Shown: positions 17,163 through 26,171 of the stretch, piece after piece
Layout of the letters: the number at the start of each line of letters is the position of its first letter
Position numbering within the stretch: position 1 is the stretch's first letter
Origin: Phaeobacter sp.
GTDB taxonomy: Bacteria > Pseudomonadota > Alphaproteobacteria > Rhodobacterales > Rhodobacteraceae
Direction of reading: 5' to 3'
NCBI RefSeq assembly: GCF_022825805.1
Contig: NZ_JAJDWC010000125.1
Location: 1-35,029 of the forward strand
DNA length: 35,029 nt
Program-made: the position numbers and the translations under genes
Notes under the pieces: generated by a model
Told to the model about the DNA's origin: nothing
Database searches by the model: none
What the model saw: the letters and a program-made list of their open reading frames with translations, nothing else

Positions 17163-17427
17163 TCGTCAACTCCGCAGCATCAAGTGGAGGGTATCTCCCT
17201 ATGCGGTTATCCTACCGCAGCTTGTGGGTTCAAGTCCGTTCAACTGTCAATGACGCCGCTAGCGGTTGGGTTTCGATCCCGAAAGCCCCCAATCCCGGAC
17301 AACGGAGGGGCGCGGTGGAGGAGATGTAATTTGGAGCAAAGGGCCTGCGCGGCAACTGATTGGCGACCGCCAGACCGCTCGCGTCGATCGCCAAGCGAGC
17401 AGTGTATGCGACCCTGGCTTAGGCGTT
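17163..17427. other. Intergenic region between ispH and the DUF3429 operon
   Basis: This 265-base region must hold the end of the ispH transcript and the promoter of the downstream operon. A hairpin GCTCGC/GCGAGC (17377-17382 with 17395-17400) lies 28 bases past the ispH stop, without a T-run. A pair of tRNA T-arm-like strings (GGGTTCAAGTCC near 17226 and GGGTTTCGATCCC near 17268) is present, but no cloverleaf can be folded around them. No gene is evident. Confidence 0.4.
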
Positions 17428-18372
17428 TTAGGCGCGCAAAACCCGGGGCACTTTGAACTCCACGCGTTCAATCGCGGTTTCGACGATTTCAACCGTGACA
17501 TCATAATGCGCGCGAAAAGCATCGATCACTTCGTTGACCAGCAGCTCAGGGGCGGAGGCTCCGGCGGTGATGGCGACGGTTTTGATCCCCTCCAGAGCAC
17601 GCCAATCAATATCGTCGGCGCGCTGGACGAGTTGGGCATAGTTGCAGCCTGCCTTTGCGCCCACTTCAACGAGGCGTTTGGAGTTGGATGAGTTGGGCGC
17701 GCCAACAACCAGCAAGGCATCTGCCTTCGGCGCGACCTCTTTCACAGCGTCCTGCCGGTTCGTGGTCGCATAGCAGATGTCTTCCTTGTGGGGGCCGACA
17801 ATATTGGGGAACCTGTTTTGCAAGGCTTCGACGATATCTTTTGTGTCGTCGACCGACAGGGTCGTCTGGGTGACATAGGCGAGGCGATCTGGGTCTCTGA
17901 CCGTGACGCTTTCCACATCTGCAGTGGTTTCTACCAAAAGGACCTCTCCATCTGGCAGTTGTCCCATGGTCCCGATGGTTTCAGGATGACCTTTGTGACC
18001 AATCATGATCATCTGTAGGCCGTTTTCTGCGTGGCGTTGCGCCTCGATGTGGACCTTTGAAACCAGCGGGCAGGTCGCGTCCACGTAGATCATCTCCCGT
18101 GCCGAGGCCTCTGCCGGAACAGACTTTGGCACACCATGGGCCGAGAAAATCACTGGGCGATCATCCGGGCATTCATCCAGCTCTTCGACAAAAACGGCCC
18201 CTTTGTCGCGAAGACCATCAACCACGAATTTGTTGTGCACGATTTCGTGCCGCACATAGACGGGCGCGCCCCATTTCTCGATCGCCATTTCAACGATCTT
18301 GATGGCGCGATCCACACCCGCGCAAAAGCCACGTGGTGCAGCGAGAAAAAGGGTGAGGGCTGGCTTGGTCAT
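17428..18372 (-). CDS. ispH: 4-hydroxy-3-methylbut-2-enyl diphosphate reductase
   Basis: IspH is the last enzyme of the methylerythritol phosphate route, a [4Fe-4S] protein making IPP and DMAPP. The 314-residue product has the three cluster cysteines, Cys17 in RGFCAGV, Cys101 in DATCPLVSK and Cys200 in [10 protein letters not shown], plus the diphosphate-binding [14 protein letters not shown] and [11 protein letters not shown] motifs with Glu131 as proton relay. The ATG at 18372 has AAGGAG ahead of it; 14 extra in-frame codons upstream are not family-like. Confidence 0.97.
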   Translation of the reverse strand: MTKPALTLFLAAPRGFCAGVDRAIKIVEMAIEKWGAPVYVRHEIVHNKFVVDGLRDKGAVFVEELDECPDDRPVIFSAHGVPKSVPAEASAREMIYVDATCPLVSKVHIEAQRHAENGLQMIMIGHKGHPETIGTMGQLPDGEVLLVETTADVESVTVRDPDRLAYVTQTTLSVDDTKDIVEALQNRFPNIVGPHKEDICYATTNRQDAVKEVAPKADALLVVGAPNSSNSKRLVEVGAKAGCNYAQLVQRADDIDWRALEGIKTVAITAGASAPELLVNEVIDAFRAHYDVTVEIVETAIERVEFKVPRVLRA

Positions 18373-18523
18373 CGCGGTCTCCTTGCTCTCCAGAGCTAGG
18401 ACTTTCTCCTTCAAAGGTCTAGTCCTTGACGGTCAGGCTGGCTTTGAAATTTAGCGGGGCCGCGTCTGTTGGCGCGTGCAGTAGGCAAGCCAATGTAGAT
18501 CAAATCTGACCGCAAAAATGGCA

Positions 18524-18559
18524 AAACCCGCAGCGCTTTGGGAAAGTCGCTCCGGGTTT
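18524..18559 (-). terminator. Rho-independent-type terminator after the NYN gene
   Basis: AAACCCG-C-AGCG pairs with CGCT-C-CGGGTTT across a 12-base loop, with one C-C mismatch. Read on the minus strand, the stem is followed by TTGCCATTTTTG, a T-rich run. It lies about 80 bases beyond the NYN stop and upstream of ispH, separating the two transcription units. Confidence 0.55.
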
Positions 18560-18640
18560 GCCGATTGCAAGCTCCAACCGCGTAGCTGCAGCGTCGACGC
18601 TGGCTGGTCAGTCAGGGCCTGGGATCTTCGTTGGTCGGGT

Positions 18641-19210
18641 CTAGTCGTTGGTAGGGGACAATGGCCGTGTGTCACCAGGGTCGCGGGGCGGACGCCCGAT
18701 CACGTCCTTCAACTCTTCAAGCTCGATGAAGTTATCGGCTTGGCGCCGCAGTTCGTCGGAGATCATCGGCGGTTGGCTGCGGATTGTTGATACGACAGAC
18801 ACCCGGACACCCTGCCGCTGCAGACTGGCAATCAAAGGTCGGAAATCACCATCGCCGGAAAACAAGACGATGTGATCAACGCGGGGTGCCAGTTCCATGG
18901 CATCGACGGTCAATTCGATATCCATGTTGCCTTTGACTTTGCGCCGACCCATGCTGTCGGTGTATTCCTTGGCGGGTTTTGTCACCATGGTGAAACCGTT
19001 GTAATGCAACCAGTCCACCAATGGTCGGATTGGCGAATACTCGTCGTTCTCCAACAGTGCTGTGTAGTAAAAGGCCCGCAACAGTTTGCCGCGGCGCATG
19101 AATTCCTGTCGCAGCAATTTGTAGTCGATATCAAATCCCAACGCTTTGGCGGCGGCATATAGATTCGAACCATCGATGAACAGCGCGAGCCGTTCGTCTT
19201 TGTAAAACAT
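18641..19210 (-). CDS. NYN-domain (LabA/DUF88) putative ribonuclease
   Basis: A 189-residue PIN-like protein. The NYN-domain acidic residues are visible: FIDGSNLY near the N-terminus, KGNMDIELTVDAM in the middle and LFSGDGDFRPLI with its conserved SGDGDF. These coordinate metal in PIN-like nucleases. LabA/DUF88 proteins occur widely and are thought to act on RNA, but the bacterial substrates are mostly unknown. The C-terminal 25 residues are proline-rich and probably disordered. I chose the ATG at 19210 (GGAAGGA eight bases ahead) over the TTG codon just before it. Divergent from folK. Confidence 0.9.
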   Translation of the reverse strand: MFYKDERLALFIDGSNLYAAAKALGFDIDYKLLRQEFMRRGKLLRAFYYTALLENDEYSPIRPLVDWLHYNGFTMVTKPAKEYTDSMGRRKVKGNMDIELTVDAMELAPRVDHIVLFSGDGDFRPLIASLQRQGVRVSVVSTIRSQPPMISDELRRQADNFIELEELKDVIGRPPRDPGDTRPLSPTND

Positions 19211-19236
19211 CAAATGTGTCCTTCCGGTAAGTCTGT

Positions 19237-19278
19237 TTTCGGCAGGGGTCCGTGAGTGAATGCTGAAATGTGCCGAAA
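19237..19278. promoter_or_regulatory. Inverted repeat between NYN gene and folK
   Basis: TTTCGGCA and TGCCGAAA are perfect 8-base inverted repeats 26 bases apart, lying within the 137-base divergent intergenic region. A TTGACA at 19302-19307 could be a -35 element for folK. The arms could be paired operator half-sites or the stem of a leader structure. Confidence 0.35.
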
Positions 19279-19347
19279 CAGGTGGACATAATGTAGGTTA
19301 TTTGACATTTGCCGCAAGGCTAGGAGTTTGCAGAAACAGGGGGTGAG

Positions 19348-19917
19348 ATGTCCGAATTCCGGTCAATGGCGCTTATAGCCTTGGGGGGAAACCTGCCTAT
19401 CGGCGAGCAAACAGTCGTCCGCTCTCTCATAGGTGCGATTGAACTCTTGTGCGAATCAGAGGTTCAGCTGACCGCTGTGTCACGGTTCTACCAAACGCCT
19501 TGTTTCCCGGCCGGTGCAGGTCCTGATTTTGTGAATGCCGCCATCGCAGTTGGCACCAACCTGGAGGCAGATGCCTTGCTGGCGAAACTCCACGACATTG
19601 AAGCGAGTTTTGCGCGCAAGAGAGAGCAGCGTTGGGGAACGCGCACCCTCGATCTCGATCTGATTGCATATGACGCGGTCGTGCGGCCAGACCGAGATGG
19701 GTTTTTGGCATGGAAAGATCTCTCCCTGGATCAGCAGATGTCGGATGCCCCCGAACAGCTCATCTTGCCGCATCCGCGTATACAGGATCGAGCCTTTGTC
19801 CTGGCTCCGCTGCGCGATATCGCCGCCGATTGGTGCCATCCTGTGCTGGATCAAACCGTCGATGAAATGTGCAAAGCCTTGCCAAAGGACGAATTCGCCG
19901 CAGTTTCCCCGCTTTGA
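19348..19917 (+). CDS. folK: 2-amino-4-hydroxy-6-hydroxymethyldihydropteridine pyrophosphokinase
   Basis: HPPK transfers pyrophosphate from ATP to the pterin in folate synthesis. The 189-residue protein shows LIALGGNLPIG at the start, VSRFYQTPCFPAGAGPDFVNAAI, the signature RWGTRTLDLDLIAYD with the two Mg-binding aspartates, and LPHPRIQDRAFVLAPL. It carries an insert of about 20 residues (VRPDRDGFLAWKDLSLDQQM) between the last two motifs, a variation I associate with roseobacter HPPKs. GGGGTGAG precedes the ATG. No folP or folB is adjacent; the next gene is rpoZ. Confidence 0.95.
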   Translation: MSEFRSMALIALGGNLPIGEQTVVRSLIGAIELLCESEVQLTAVSRFYQTPCFPAGAGPDFVNAAIAVGTNLEADALLAKLHDIEASFARKREQRWGTRTLDLDLIAYDAVVRPDRDGFLAWKDLSLDQQMSDAPEQLILPHPRIQDRAFVLAPLRDIAADWCHPVLDQTVDEMCKALPKDEFAAVSPL

Positions 19918-20008
19918 GGCGTTGCTTTCGCGGATCTGCGCTTGTCAAGGCTTTCCTATGGTTCTACATATCGGCCTTCTGGACCCTTTTTGATTTGGAG
20001 ACTCGCCT

Positions 20009-20362
20009 ATGGCCCGCGTGACGGTTGAAGACTGTGTAGATAAAGTTCCCAACCGCTTTGAGCTGGTGATGCTTGCTGCCCATCGTGCACGCGAGATTTC
20101 CGCTGGTGCCGCGCTGACAGTGGAGCGCGACAACGACAAGAACCCCGTGGTGTCCCTGCGCGAAATCGCGGACGAGACCCAAAGCGCGGATTCGCTGCGT
20201 GAACGCCTGATCGAAAGCAACCAGACCCAGATCGAGGTCGATGAGCCGGAAGATGATTCCATGGCTCTGCTGATGGGCGCCGACAACGACAAGCCTGCAG
20301 CGGACGATATGTCCGAAGAAAAACTGCTCCGCGCGCTGATGGAGGCGCAGGGGCAGGGCTGA
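20009..20362 (+). CDS. rpoZ: RNA polymerase omega subunit
   Basis: Omega helps RNA polymerase assembly and, in many bacteria, forms part of a ppGpp site. The 117-residue protein starts [24 protein letters not shown] with the characteristic HRAREIS motif, followed by [13 protein letters not shown]. The acidic C-terminal half ([11 protein letters not shown] onward) is an alphaproteobacterial extension. GGAGA precedes the start. The gene lies directly ahead of the ppGpp synthetase/hydrolase, the common arrangement. Confidence 0.96.
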   Translation: MARVTVEDCVDKVPNRFELVMLAAHRAREISAGAALTVERDNDKNPVVSLREIADETQSADSLRERLIESNQTQIEVDEPEDDSMALLMGADNDKPAADDMSEEKLLRALMEAQGQG

Positions 20363-20376
20363 GTGTAGGCACACTC
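20361..20376. terminator. Small hairpin overlapping the rpoZ stop
   Basis: GAGTGT and ACACTC pair around AGGC, starting inside the rpoZ stop codon and followed by TAAAATAG. Six base pairs and no real T-run make it at most a weak attenuator between rpoZ and rsh. Confidence 0.25.
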
Positions 20377-20403
20377 TAAAATAGATGAGGCTGCGGACCG
20401 GAT

Positions 20404-22536
20404 ATGATTTCTCCAGATGACCTGATTGCTCTGGTCCGCAACTACAACCCCAAGACCAATGCCGACCGGATCGCTGACGCCTATCAGTTTGGCGAGCAGA
20501 TGCACGAAGGGCAGTTTCGCCATTCTGGTGAACCCTATTTCACGCATCCCGTCGCAGTGGCAGCCATCCTGACAGAACAGCGCCTGGATGATGCAACCAT
20601 CATCACAGCACTGCTGCACGACACCATCGAAGACACCAAAGCGTCCTATGACGAAGTGGCCTCGCGGTTTGGCGACGAGGTGGCCATGTTGGTGGACGGC
20701 GTCACGAAGCTGACCAACCTGCAACTTTCCAGCCGTGAAACCAAGCAGGCAGAGAACTTCCGCAAGCTGTTCATGGCGATGTCGAAAGACCTGCGGGTGA
20801 TTTTGGTGAAGCTGGCGGACCGGCTGCACAATATGCGCACAATCAAGGCGATGCGCCCTGAAAAACAGGCTCAGAAAGCGCGGGAAACCATGGATATCTA
20901 CGCGCCTCTGGCCGGGCGCATGGGGATGCAGTGGATGCGCGAAGAGCTGGAAGATCTGGCGTTTCGCGTTCTGAACCCCGAAGGGCGGCAGTCGATCATC
21001 CGCCGGTTTGTGACCCTGCAGCGAGAGACTGGTGATGTGATCCATCGGATCACGGGCGACATGCGGATTGAGCTGGAGAAAGCGGGTATTGAGGCAGAGG
21101 TCTTTGGTCGTGCCAAGAAACCGTATTCCATCTGGCGGAAGATGCAGGAGAAAGATCAGGGGTTTTCTCGCCTGTCCGACATCTACGGGTTCCGGATCAT
21201 CACGGTCGGCGACGAAGACACTTATCGTGCGCTAGGGGCGATCCACCAACGTTGGCGTGCGGTGCCTGGCCGGTTCAAAGACTACATCAGCCAGCCCAAA
21301 TCTAATGGATACCGCTCTATCCACACCACGGTGTCCGGGCGCGATGGGAAACGTGTCGAGGTCCAGATTCGCACGCGGCAAATGCACGATGTTGCAGAAA
21401 CCGGTGTGGCCGCCCATTGGTCTTATCGAGACGGCATTCGCTCCGAAAACCCCTTTGCGGTGGATCCCGCGAAGTGGATTGCCTCGTTGACTGAACAGTT
21501 CGACGCCGAAGAGGACCATGATGAGTTCCTCGAAGCGGTCAAGCTGGAGATGTATTCGGATCAGGTGTTCTGTTTCACGCCAAAGGGTGATGTGATCAAA
21601 CTGCCCAAGGGTGCCACGCCGATTGACTATGCTTACGCGATCCACACACGGATTGGGCACGCCTGCGTCGGCGCCAAGGTGGACGGCATTCGCGTTCCGC
21701 TCTGGACCCGGCTGCGCAATGGCCAATCGGTGGAGATCATCATCGCAGAGGGACAAACACCGCAGGTAAGCTGGTTGGAGATTGCGACAACGGGCAAGGC
21801 CCGGACAGCCATTCGTCGCGCTCTGCGCGATGCCGACCGGGCGCGATTTGTCAAGCTGGGCCATGAACTTGCGCGTTCCGCCTTTGAACATGTTGGGCGC
21901 AAAGCAACCGACAAGGCACTGGAAACTGCGGCGCGTGCACTTCGCGTCAACTCGGTCGACGAATTGCTGGCGCGTCTGGGGGCGGCCGTTTTGACGGCCC
22001 ATGATGTGGTCCAGGCCGTGTACCCGGATCTTGCGCCAGATGACAGTGATGAGGTCTCGCCACGGCGCGCAGTAATCGGTCTCGAACCGGGACAGAGCTT
22101 TGAGCGGGCGCCCTGCTGCCAGCCGCTGCCGGGAGAGCGCATTGTTGGGATCACCTATCGTGGGCGCGGCGTTGTGGTCCATGCCATGGATTGCGACACA
22201 CTGGGCGAGCTGGAGGACCAGCCTGAACGCTGGGTCGATTTGCATTGGCACAGTGGCACGCACCCCGCGGTTTATGGCGTCACGTTGGAGCTGACCATTG
22301 GCAATGATGCCGGGGTGCTGGGACGTATTTGCACATTGATCGGTGAGAAGAAGGCCAATATCTCTGACCTAGAATTTGTCGATCGGAAACCAGACTTTTA
22401 CCGGCTTATGATCAACGTTGAGCTGAGGGATGTGGAGCAGCTGCATTCTTTGATGTTGATGCTGGAAGCCGAGAGCGATGTCGCTGCTGTGGCGCGGTTC
22501 CGTGACTTACCGGAAAGCCGCCCCAGCTTAGGGTAG
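20404..22536 (+). CDS. rsh: Bifunctional (p)ppGpp synthetase/hydrolase (RelA/SpoT homolog)
   Basis: This enzyme makes and degrades the stringent-response alarmone. The 710 residues show, in order: an HD hydrolase domain with FTHPVAVAAIL and ALLHDTIEDT (His72-Asp73); the synthetase domain with KKPYSIWRKM and RFKDYISQPKSNGYRSIHTTV; a TGS domain from about 385 (VFCFTPKGDVIKLPKGATPIDYAYAIHT); a zinc-finger-like region with CCQPLPGERIVGI; and a C-terminal ACT domain. The RFKD signature at 290-293 (RxKD rather than ExDD) and the intact HD site indicate a bifunctional Rsh, as expected for an alphaproteobacterium with a single long Rsh. The ribosome binding site is poor. Confidence 0.97.
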   Translation: MISPDDLIALVRNYNPKTNADRIADAYQFGEQMHEGQFRHSGEPYFTHPVAVAAILTEQRLDDATIITALLHDTIEDTKASYDEVASRFGDEVAMLVDGVTKLTNLQLSSRETKQAENFRKLFMAMSKDLRVILVKLADRLHNMRTIKAMRPEKQAQKARETMDIYAPLAGRMGMQWMREELEDLAFRVLNPEGRQSIIRRFVTLQRETGDVIHRITGDMRIELEKAGIEAEVFGRAKKPYSIWRKMQEKDQGFSRLSDIYGFRIITVGDEDTYRALGAIHQRWRAVPGRFKDYISQPKSNGYRSIHTTVSGRDGKRVEVQIRTRQMHDVAETGVAAHWSYRDGIRSENPFAVDPAKWIASLTEQFDAEEDHDEFLEAVKLEMYSDQVFCFTPKGDVIKLPKGATPIDYAYAIHTRIGHACVGAKVDGIRVPLWTRLRNGQSVEIIIAEGQTPQVSWLEIATTGKARTAIRRALRDADRARFVKLGHELARSAFEHVGRKATDKALETAARALRVNSVDELLARLGAAVLTAHDVVQAVYPDLAPDDSDEVSPRRAVIGLEPGQSFERAPCCQPLPGERIVGITYRGRGVVVHAMDCDTLGELEDQPERWVDLHWHSGTHPAVYGVTLELTIGNDAGVLGRICTLIGEKKANISDLEFVDRKPDFYRLMINVELRDVEQLHSLMLMLEAESDVAAVARFRDLPESRPSLG

Positions 22537-22567
22537 ACGCTCAGAGCGATTGGAAGGACTCACACCG

Positions 22568-23233
22568 TTGGTATTCAGGCGCCGTGATAGACGTCCGCTG
22601 ACCCGCGCGGTTGCAGACTTCCTTTGGCCGCGTGGCGGCTGGGGGCGGGCCTTTCACTACGTCAAACATCGCGTGCGCCGTCTGCCGGATTCGCCGGAAC
22701 GCATTGCCCGCGGGGTCTGGGCCGGGGTTTTCACGACGTTCACACCATTCTATGGGCTGCATTTCATCGTTGCGGCTCTGATTGCGCGGCTGATGAATGG
22801 AAACATACTGGCGGCGCTGAGCGGCACGTTCTTTGGCAATCCTCTGACATATGTTCCAATTGGTGTTGCCTCGCTTCAGACGGGCCACTGGCTGCTTGGC
22901 ACGGAGTTTGATGCCGAAGTGGACAAATCGCTGGTCGGGAAGTTTTTTGCAGCCGGTGAGGATTTGTTCGATAACCTGCTTGCCCTCGTCTTTGACCGTC
23001 CTGCGGACTGGCAGGGGCTGCATCTGTTTTATCACGAGGTGTTTTACCCCTACCTGGTCGGAGGAGTGATTCCTGGCGTAATTACGGCCACCGTTTGCTA
23101 TGTTTTGTCTGTGCCGGTTATCCGTGCTTATCAGCAGCGACGCCGTGCAAAAATCAAAGCTAAATTCGAAGTTATCAAGAAACGCGCCGCCTTGGATCGC
23201 TCAAACGGCAGCGGGCAGCAAGGCTCAGCTTGA
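22568..23233 (+). CDS. DUF2062 membrane protein
   Basis: A 221-residue protein with the DUF2062 pattern: a basic N-terminus (VFRRRDRRPLTRAVADFLWPRGGW), then SPERIARGVWAGVFTTFTPFYGLHF, a hydrophobic segment, the family motif GTFFGNPLTYVPI, and a further membrane segment near GGVIPGVITATVCYVL. It ends in a strongly basic tail (RRRAKIKAKFEVIKKR). Function unknown. The TTG at 22568 is chosen because GGAAGGA lies nine bases ahead and VFRRRDRR aligns with the usual start; a TTG six codons earlier would sit on that ribosome binding site. Confidence 0.85.
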   Translation: MVFRRRDRRPLTRAVADFLWPRGGWGRAFHYVKHRVRRLPDSPERIARGVWAGVFTTFTPFYGLHFIVAALIARLMNGNILAALSGTFFGNPLTYVPIGVASLQTGHWLLGTEFDAEVDKSLVGKFFAAGEDLFDNLLALVFDRPADWQGLHLFYHEVFYPYLVGGVIPGVITATVCYVLSVPVIRAYQQRRRAKIKAKFEVIKKRAALDRSNGSGQQGSA

Positions 23234-23320
23234 AACACGGTTTTCTTTCGCCTGCGGGGTTGCTGTTCGGCTAAGAGGTCCTAGAGTTTCGGCAGATTTG
23301 CCGAATTGAGGATTGCAAAC

Positions 23321-24082
23321 ATGGCACAGACTTCCCTGCGGACGGGCCCTCTGCGGCTGGGCGTGAACATCGACCACGTGGCCACTGTGCGCAACGCACG
23401 TGGAGGGGATACCCCTGATCCGGTGCGCGCTGCGAAACTGGCAGAAGAGGCAGGCGCGGATGGCATCACCGCTCACCTGAGAGAGGATCGCCGTCACATT
23501 GCTGACCGCGATATCGATGCGCTGATGGAGGCGCTGCGCGTCCCTTTGAACTTTGAAATGGCGGCGACCGAAGAAATGCAGCGCATCGCATTGCGCCACA
23601 AACCGCATGCTGTCTGTATCGTGCCAGAAAAACGCGAAGAGCGAACAACCGAAGGTGGGTTGGATGTCAGGCGCGACGAAAACTGGCTCGCAAACTACAT
23701 CGGTCCGTTGCGCGACGCCGGATGTCGTGTGTCGATTTTCATCGCTGCGGACAAACGCCAGATCGAAGCGGCCCATCGCATCGGGGCAGAGGTGATTGAA
23801 CTGCACACGGGCGCATATTGCGATGCCCATGCCGACGGAGATTTCGAGAAGCGAGACGCTGAATTGGCGTCGTTGCGCGAAATGTCGACATTTGCCCATT
23901 CATTGGGTCTGGAGGTCCATGCAGGTCACGGCCTGACCTATGACACCGTGCAGCCGATTGCAGCCTTTCCCGAGGTGCAGGAACTGAACATCGGTCACTT
24001 TCTGATCGGTGAGTCGATTTTCCGGGGGCTGACACCGGCGATTGCCGAAATGCGCCGCCTGATGGATGAAGCTCAGGGCTAG
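23321..24082 (+). CDS. pdxJ: Pyridoxine 5'-phosphate synthase
   Basis: PdxJ closes the pyridine ring of vitamin B6 from 1-deoxyxylulose 5-phosphate and 3-amino-2-oxopropyl phosphate. The 253-residue TIM barrel shows [47 protein letters not shown], the catalytic [13 protein letters not shown] region and [12 protein letters not shown], with [10 protein letters not shown] near the end. The ATG at 23321 follows a GAGG; five upstream codons in frame are not family-like. It is followed by acpS in the standard pdxJ-acpS-lepB-rnc-era order. Confidence 0.97.
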   Translation: MAQTSLRTGPLRLGVNIDHVATVRNARGGDTPDPVRAAKLAEEAGADGITAHLREDRRHIADRDIDALMEALRVPLNFEMAATEEMQRIALRHKPHAVCIVPEKREERTTEGGLDVRRDENWLANYIGPLRDAGCRVSIFIAADKRQIEAAHRIGAEVIELHTGAYCDAHADGDFEKRDAELASLREMSTFAHSLGLEVHAGHGLTYDTVQPIAAFPEVQELNIGHFLIGESIFRGLTPAIAEMRRLMDEAQG

Positions 24083-24093
24083 TCTCTGGTCTC

Positions 24094-24126
24094 GCAAGAG
24101 GCGGCGATCACTGCGCGGCCTCTTGC
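24094..24126. terminator. Nine-bp hairpin between pdxJ and acpS
   Basis: GCAAGAGGC and GCCTCTTGC pair perfectly around a 15-base loop, starting 11 bases after the pdxJ stop and ending 31 bases before acpS. No T-run follows immediately, so partial termination or mRNA stabilisation is more likely than a full stop. Confidence 0.4.
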
Positions 24127-24157
24127 CACTGCGTGCCAGATACCTTTTGATTGCAAG

Positions 24158-24589
24158 ATGATTTTAGGTATCGGCACTGATTTAGCGAACATCGATCGGA
24201 TCCAGCGGACGCTGGATCGTTTTGGGGACAGGTTTCGAAACCGTGTGTTCACCGAAACCGAACAGGCCAAGGCCGAACGTAGAAGAGATGTTGCTGGAAC
24301 CTACGCCAAGCGGTGGGCCGCCAAAGAGGCTTGCTCCAAAGCGCTTGGCACGGGGTTGCGGATGGGGATCGCCTGGAAAGACATGGCAGTATCCAATCTG
24401 CGCACAGGCCAACCCGTCATGCATCTCACCGGGTGGGCGGCGGATCGGTTGCAGCAAATGACCCCTGATGGATATGAAGCCATCATCCATGTGACCCTGA
24501 CCGATGATCATCCTTGGGCGCAGGCCTTTGTGATGATAGAAGCGCGGCCCTGCGCCAATCAGCCCACCGGTGACCGGGCGGGTGCTTGA
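24158..24589 (+). CDS. acpS: Holo-[acyl-carrier-protein] synthase
   Basis: AcpS attaches the 4'-phosphopantetheine arm to acyl carrier protein. The 143-residue protein has the Mg-binding Asp8 in GIGTDLANI and the Glu in [15 protein letters not shown], the two diagnostic motifs, and ends with the strand [19 protein letters not shown]. The last 13 residues or so extend past the usual end of the family. No strong ribosome binding site is visible. Confidence 0.95.
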   Translation: MILGIGTDLANIDRIQRTLDRFGDRFRNRVFTETEQAKAERRRDVAGTYAKRWAAKEACSKALGTGLRMGIAWKDMAVSNLRTGQPVMHLTGWAADRLQQMTPDGYEAIIHVTLTDDHPWAQAFVMIEARPCANQPTGDRAGA

Positions 24590-24651
24590 CTTACCTTTGT
24601 CTGCCCCGCATGAAGCGCCGGACCCTTTGAGCAACGCAACCGGAGAGCCAG

Positions 24652-25488
24652 ATGACGGCCAAAGCATCAGTCGGAAGTTCGATCCTTGAGACCGTGAAAA
24701 CGATTGTCTACGCCCTGCTGATCGCTGGCGTGTTTCGGACGCTGTTTTTCCAGCCTTTCTGGATTCCATCTGGTTCCATGAAAGAGACGCTGCTGATTGG
24801 CGACTTCCTCTTCGTCAACAAGATGGCTTATGGCTATTCCTCAGCCTCCTGTCCCAGCTTGAAATTCCCGAGCGTCGGCATCGACATCGACAGCTCCGAT
24901 CTTTGTGGCTTTCTGGATGGGGACAACAGCCGGATCCTGGCGGGTGAGCCTGAACGTGGCGATGTTGTGGTGTTCCGTCACCCCGTCAACAACAACGATT
25001 TCATCAAACGGCTGGTCGGTCTGCCGGGCGATAAGATCCAGATGAAAGATGGGGCTCTCTATATTAACGGTACCGCTGTCGCGGTGCGTGATTCGGGCCA
25101 GTTCGAAGAGGTGATGGCACCTCAGGGACCTGCCGGGTCGTTCCCACTGTGTGAAAACGCCCCTGTGGGGGCAGGTGGGCTGTGCACCAAATCGCGCAGC
25201 ATTGAAACCTTGCCCGGTGGCAAAGAATATGTGGTCTTGAACATCGGCAATCAGGGGATGGACCACACTGGCGTCTTCCAGGTACCGGATGGGCATTTCT
25301 TCTTTATCGGGGACAATCGCGACAATTCCTCTGACAGCCGTCTGCCGCAGTCTGCAGGTGGTGTCGGGTTTGTGCCTTTCGAAAATCTCATTGGTCGCGC
25401 GGATCGCATCATGTTCTCGTCCGCTGGCCGCTCCATGCTGTTTTTCTGGACCTGGCGTGGGGATCGTTTCTTCAAGGGGATCGAGTGA
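24652..25488 (+). CDS. lepB: Signal peptidase I
   Basis: Leader peptidase cuts signal peptides at the outer face of the inner membrane. The 278-residue protein has one N-terminal membrane segment (about 12-34), the catalytic Ser42 in [11 protein letters not shown] and Lys119 in [12 protein letters not shown], and box [15 protein letters not shown]. The periplasmic domain contains two cysteine pairs, Cys67/Cys85 in an insert after MAYGYS and Cys167/Cys178 in a later loop; the second pair is placed like the disulfide of E. coli LepB. GGAGAG precedes the ATG. The stop overlaps the rnc GTG start by four bases. Confidence 0.96.
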   Translation: MTAKASVGSSILETVKTIVYALLIAGVFRTLFFQPFWIPSGSMKETLLIGDFLFVNKMAYGYSSASCPSLKFPSVGIDIDSSDLCGFLDGDNSRILAGEPERGDVVVFRHPVNNNDFIKRLVGLPGDKIQMKDGALYINGTAVAVRDSGQFEEVMAPQGPAGSFPLCENAPVGAGGLCTKSRSIETLPGGKEYVVLNIGNQGMDHTGVFQVPDGHFFFIGDNRDNSSDSRLPQSAGGVGFVPFENLIGRADRIMFSSAGRSMLFFWTWRGDRFFKGIE

Positions 25489-26171
25489 AACTCTCTAAGG
25501 AAATGCGCGCTTTCGAAGCGCGGATCGAATACCATTTTGCAGAGCCCGCCCTTTTGGTGCGGGCTTTGACGCACGCGTCCGTGTCCTCTCCAAACCGACA
25601 GGACAACCAAAGACTGGAGTTTTTGGGAGATCGGGTTCTGGGGCTGGTTATGGCAACCGCTCTGCTGGAAAAGGACAAAACCGCCCCCGAAGGACAATTG
25701 GCGCCGCGGTTCAACGCGCTTGTGCGCAAAGAAACCTGCGCAGATGTGGCGCGCCAGATTGATCTTGGCAGTGTGCTCAAACTCGGCCGATCTGAAACTC
25801 TGTCAGGTGGGCGCCGCAAGCAAGCGCTGCTCGGTGACGCGATGGAGGCTGTTATCGCGGCAGTCTATAAAGACGGTGGGTTTGATGCCGCGCAGCAGCT
25901 GATCCTGCGCCTGTGGGGGGACCGTATCGGCCGGGTTGAGGCCGACGCACGCGACGCCAAAACCACGCTGCAGGAGTTCGCCCAAGCCAGAGGGGAGCAG
26001 CCGCCAAAGTATGTGCTGCTGGAACGCAAAGGGCCGGATCATCAGCCGGAGTTCACGATTTCGGTTCAGCTGCAGGATGGCACCGAAGGGCAGGCCACCG
26101 CGGGATCAAAACGACAGGCAGAGCAGGCCGCCGCAAAAGCGCTGTTGGCGCAATTGGAGCAAGACAGATGA
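25485..26171 (+). CDS. rnc: Ribonuclease III
   Basis: RNase III cleaves double-stranded RNA in rRNA and mRNA processing. The 228-residue protein has the catalytic signature [11 protein letters not shown] (43-53), with Glu45 and Asp49, the second acidic pair Asp118 and Glu121 in [14 protein letters not shown], and a C-terminal double-stranded RNA-binding domain from about 155 ([14 protein letters not shown] to [13 protein letters not shown]). It starts with GTG, overlapping lepB, and its stop overlaps the era ATG by four bases, so the three genes are translationally coupled. Confidence 0.97.
   Translation: MKLSKEMRAFEARIEYHFAEPALLVRALTHASVSSPNRQDNQRLEFLGDRVLGLVMATALLEKDKTAPEGQLAPRFNALVRKETCADVARQIDLGSVLKLGRSETLSGGRRKQALLGDAMEAVIAAVYKDGGFDAAQQLILRLWGDRIGRVEADARDAKTTLQEFAQARGEQPPKYVLLERKGPDHQPEFTISVQLQDGTEGQATAGSKRQAEQAAAKALLAQLEQDR

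Noticed and set aside
17190..17290. Two tRNA T-arm-like strings (GGGTTCAAGTCC and GGGTTTCGATCCC) and a TGCGG/CCGCA stem, suggesting a tRNA or tRNA remnant
   Set aside because: The anticodon-like loop has eight rather than seven bases, the T stem does not pair beyond two or three bases, and no matching acceptor strand is present upstream. Chance similarity is more likely.
19945..22263. Minus-strand frames of about 340-370 codons antisense to rpoZ and rsh
   Set aside because: The sense strand encodes fully recognisable proteins; the antisense frames have no domain, plausible ribosome binding site or neighbours.
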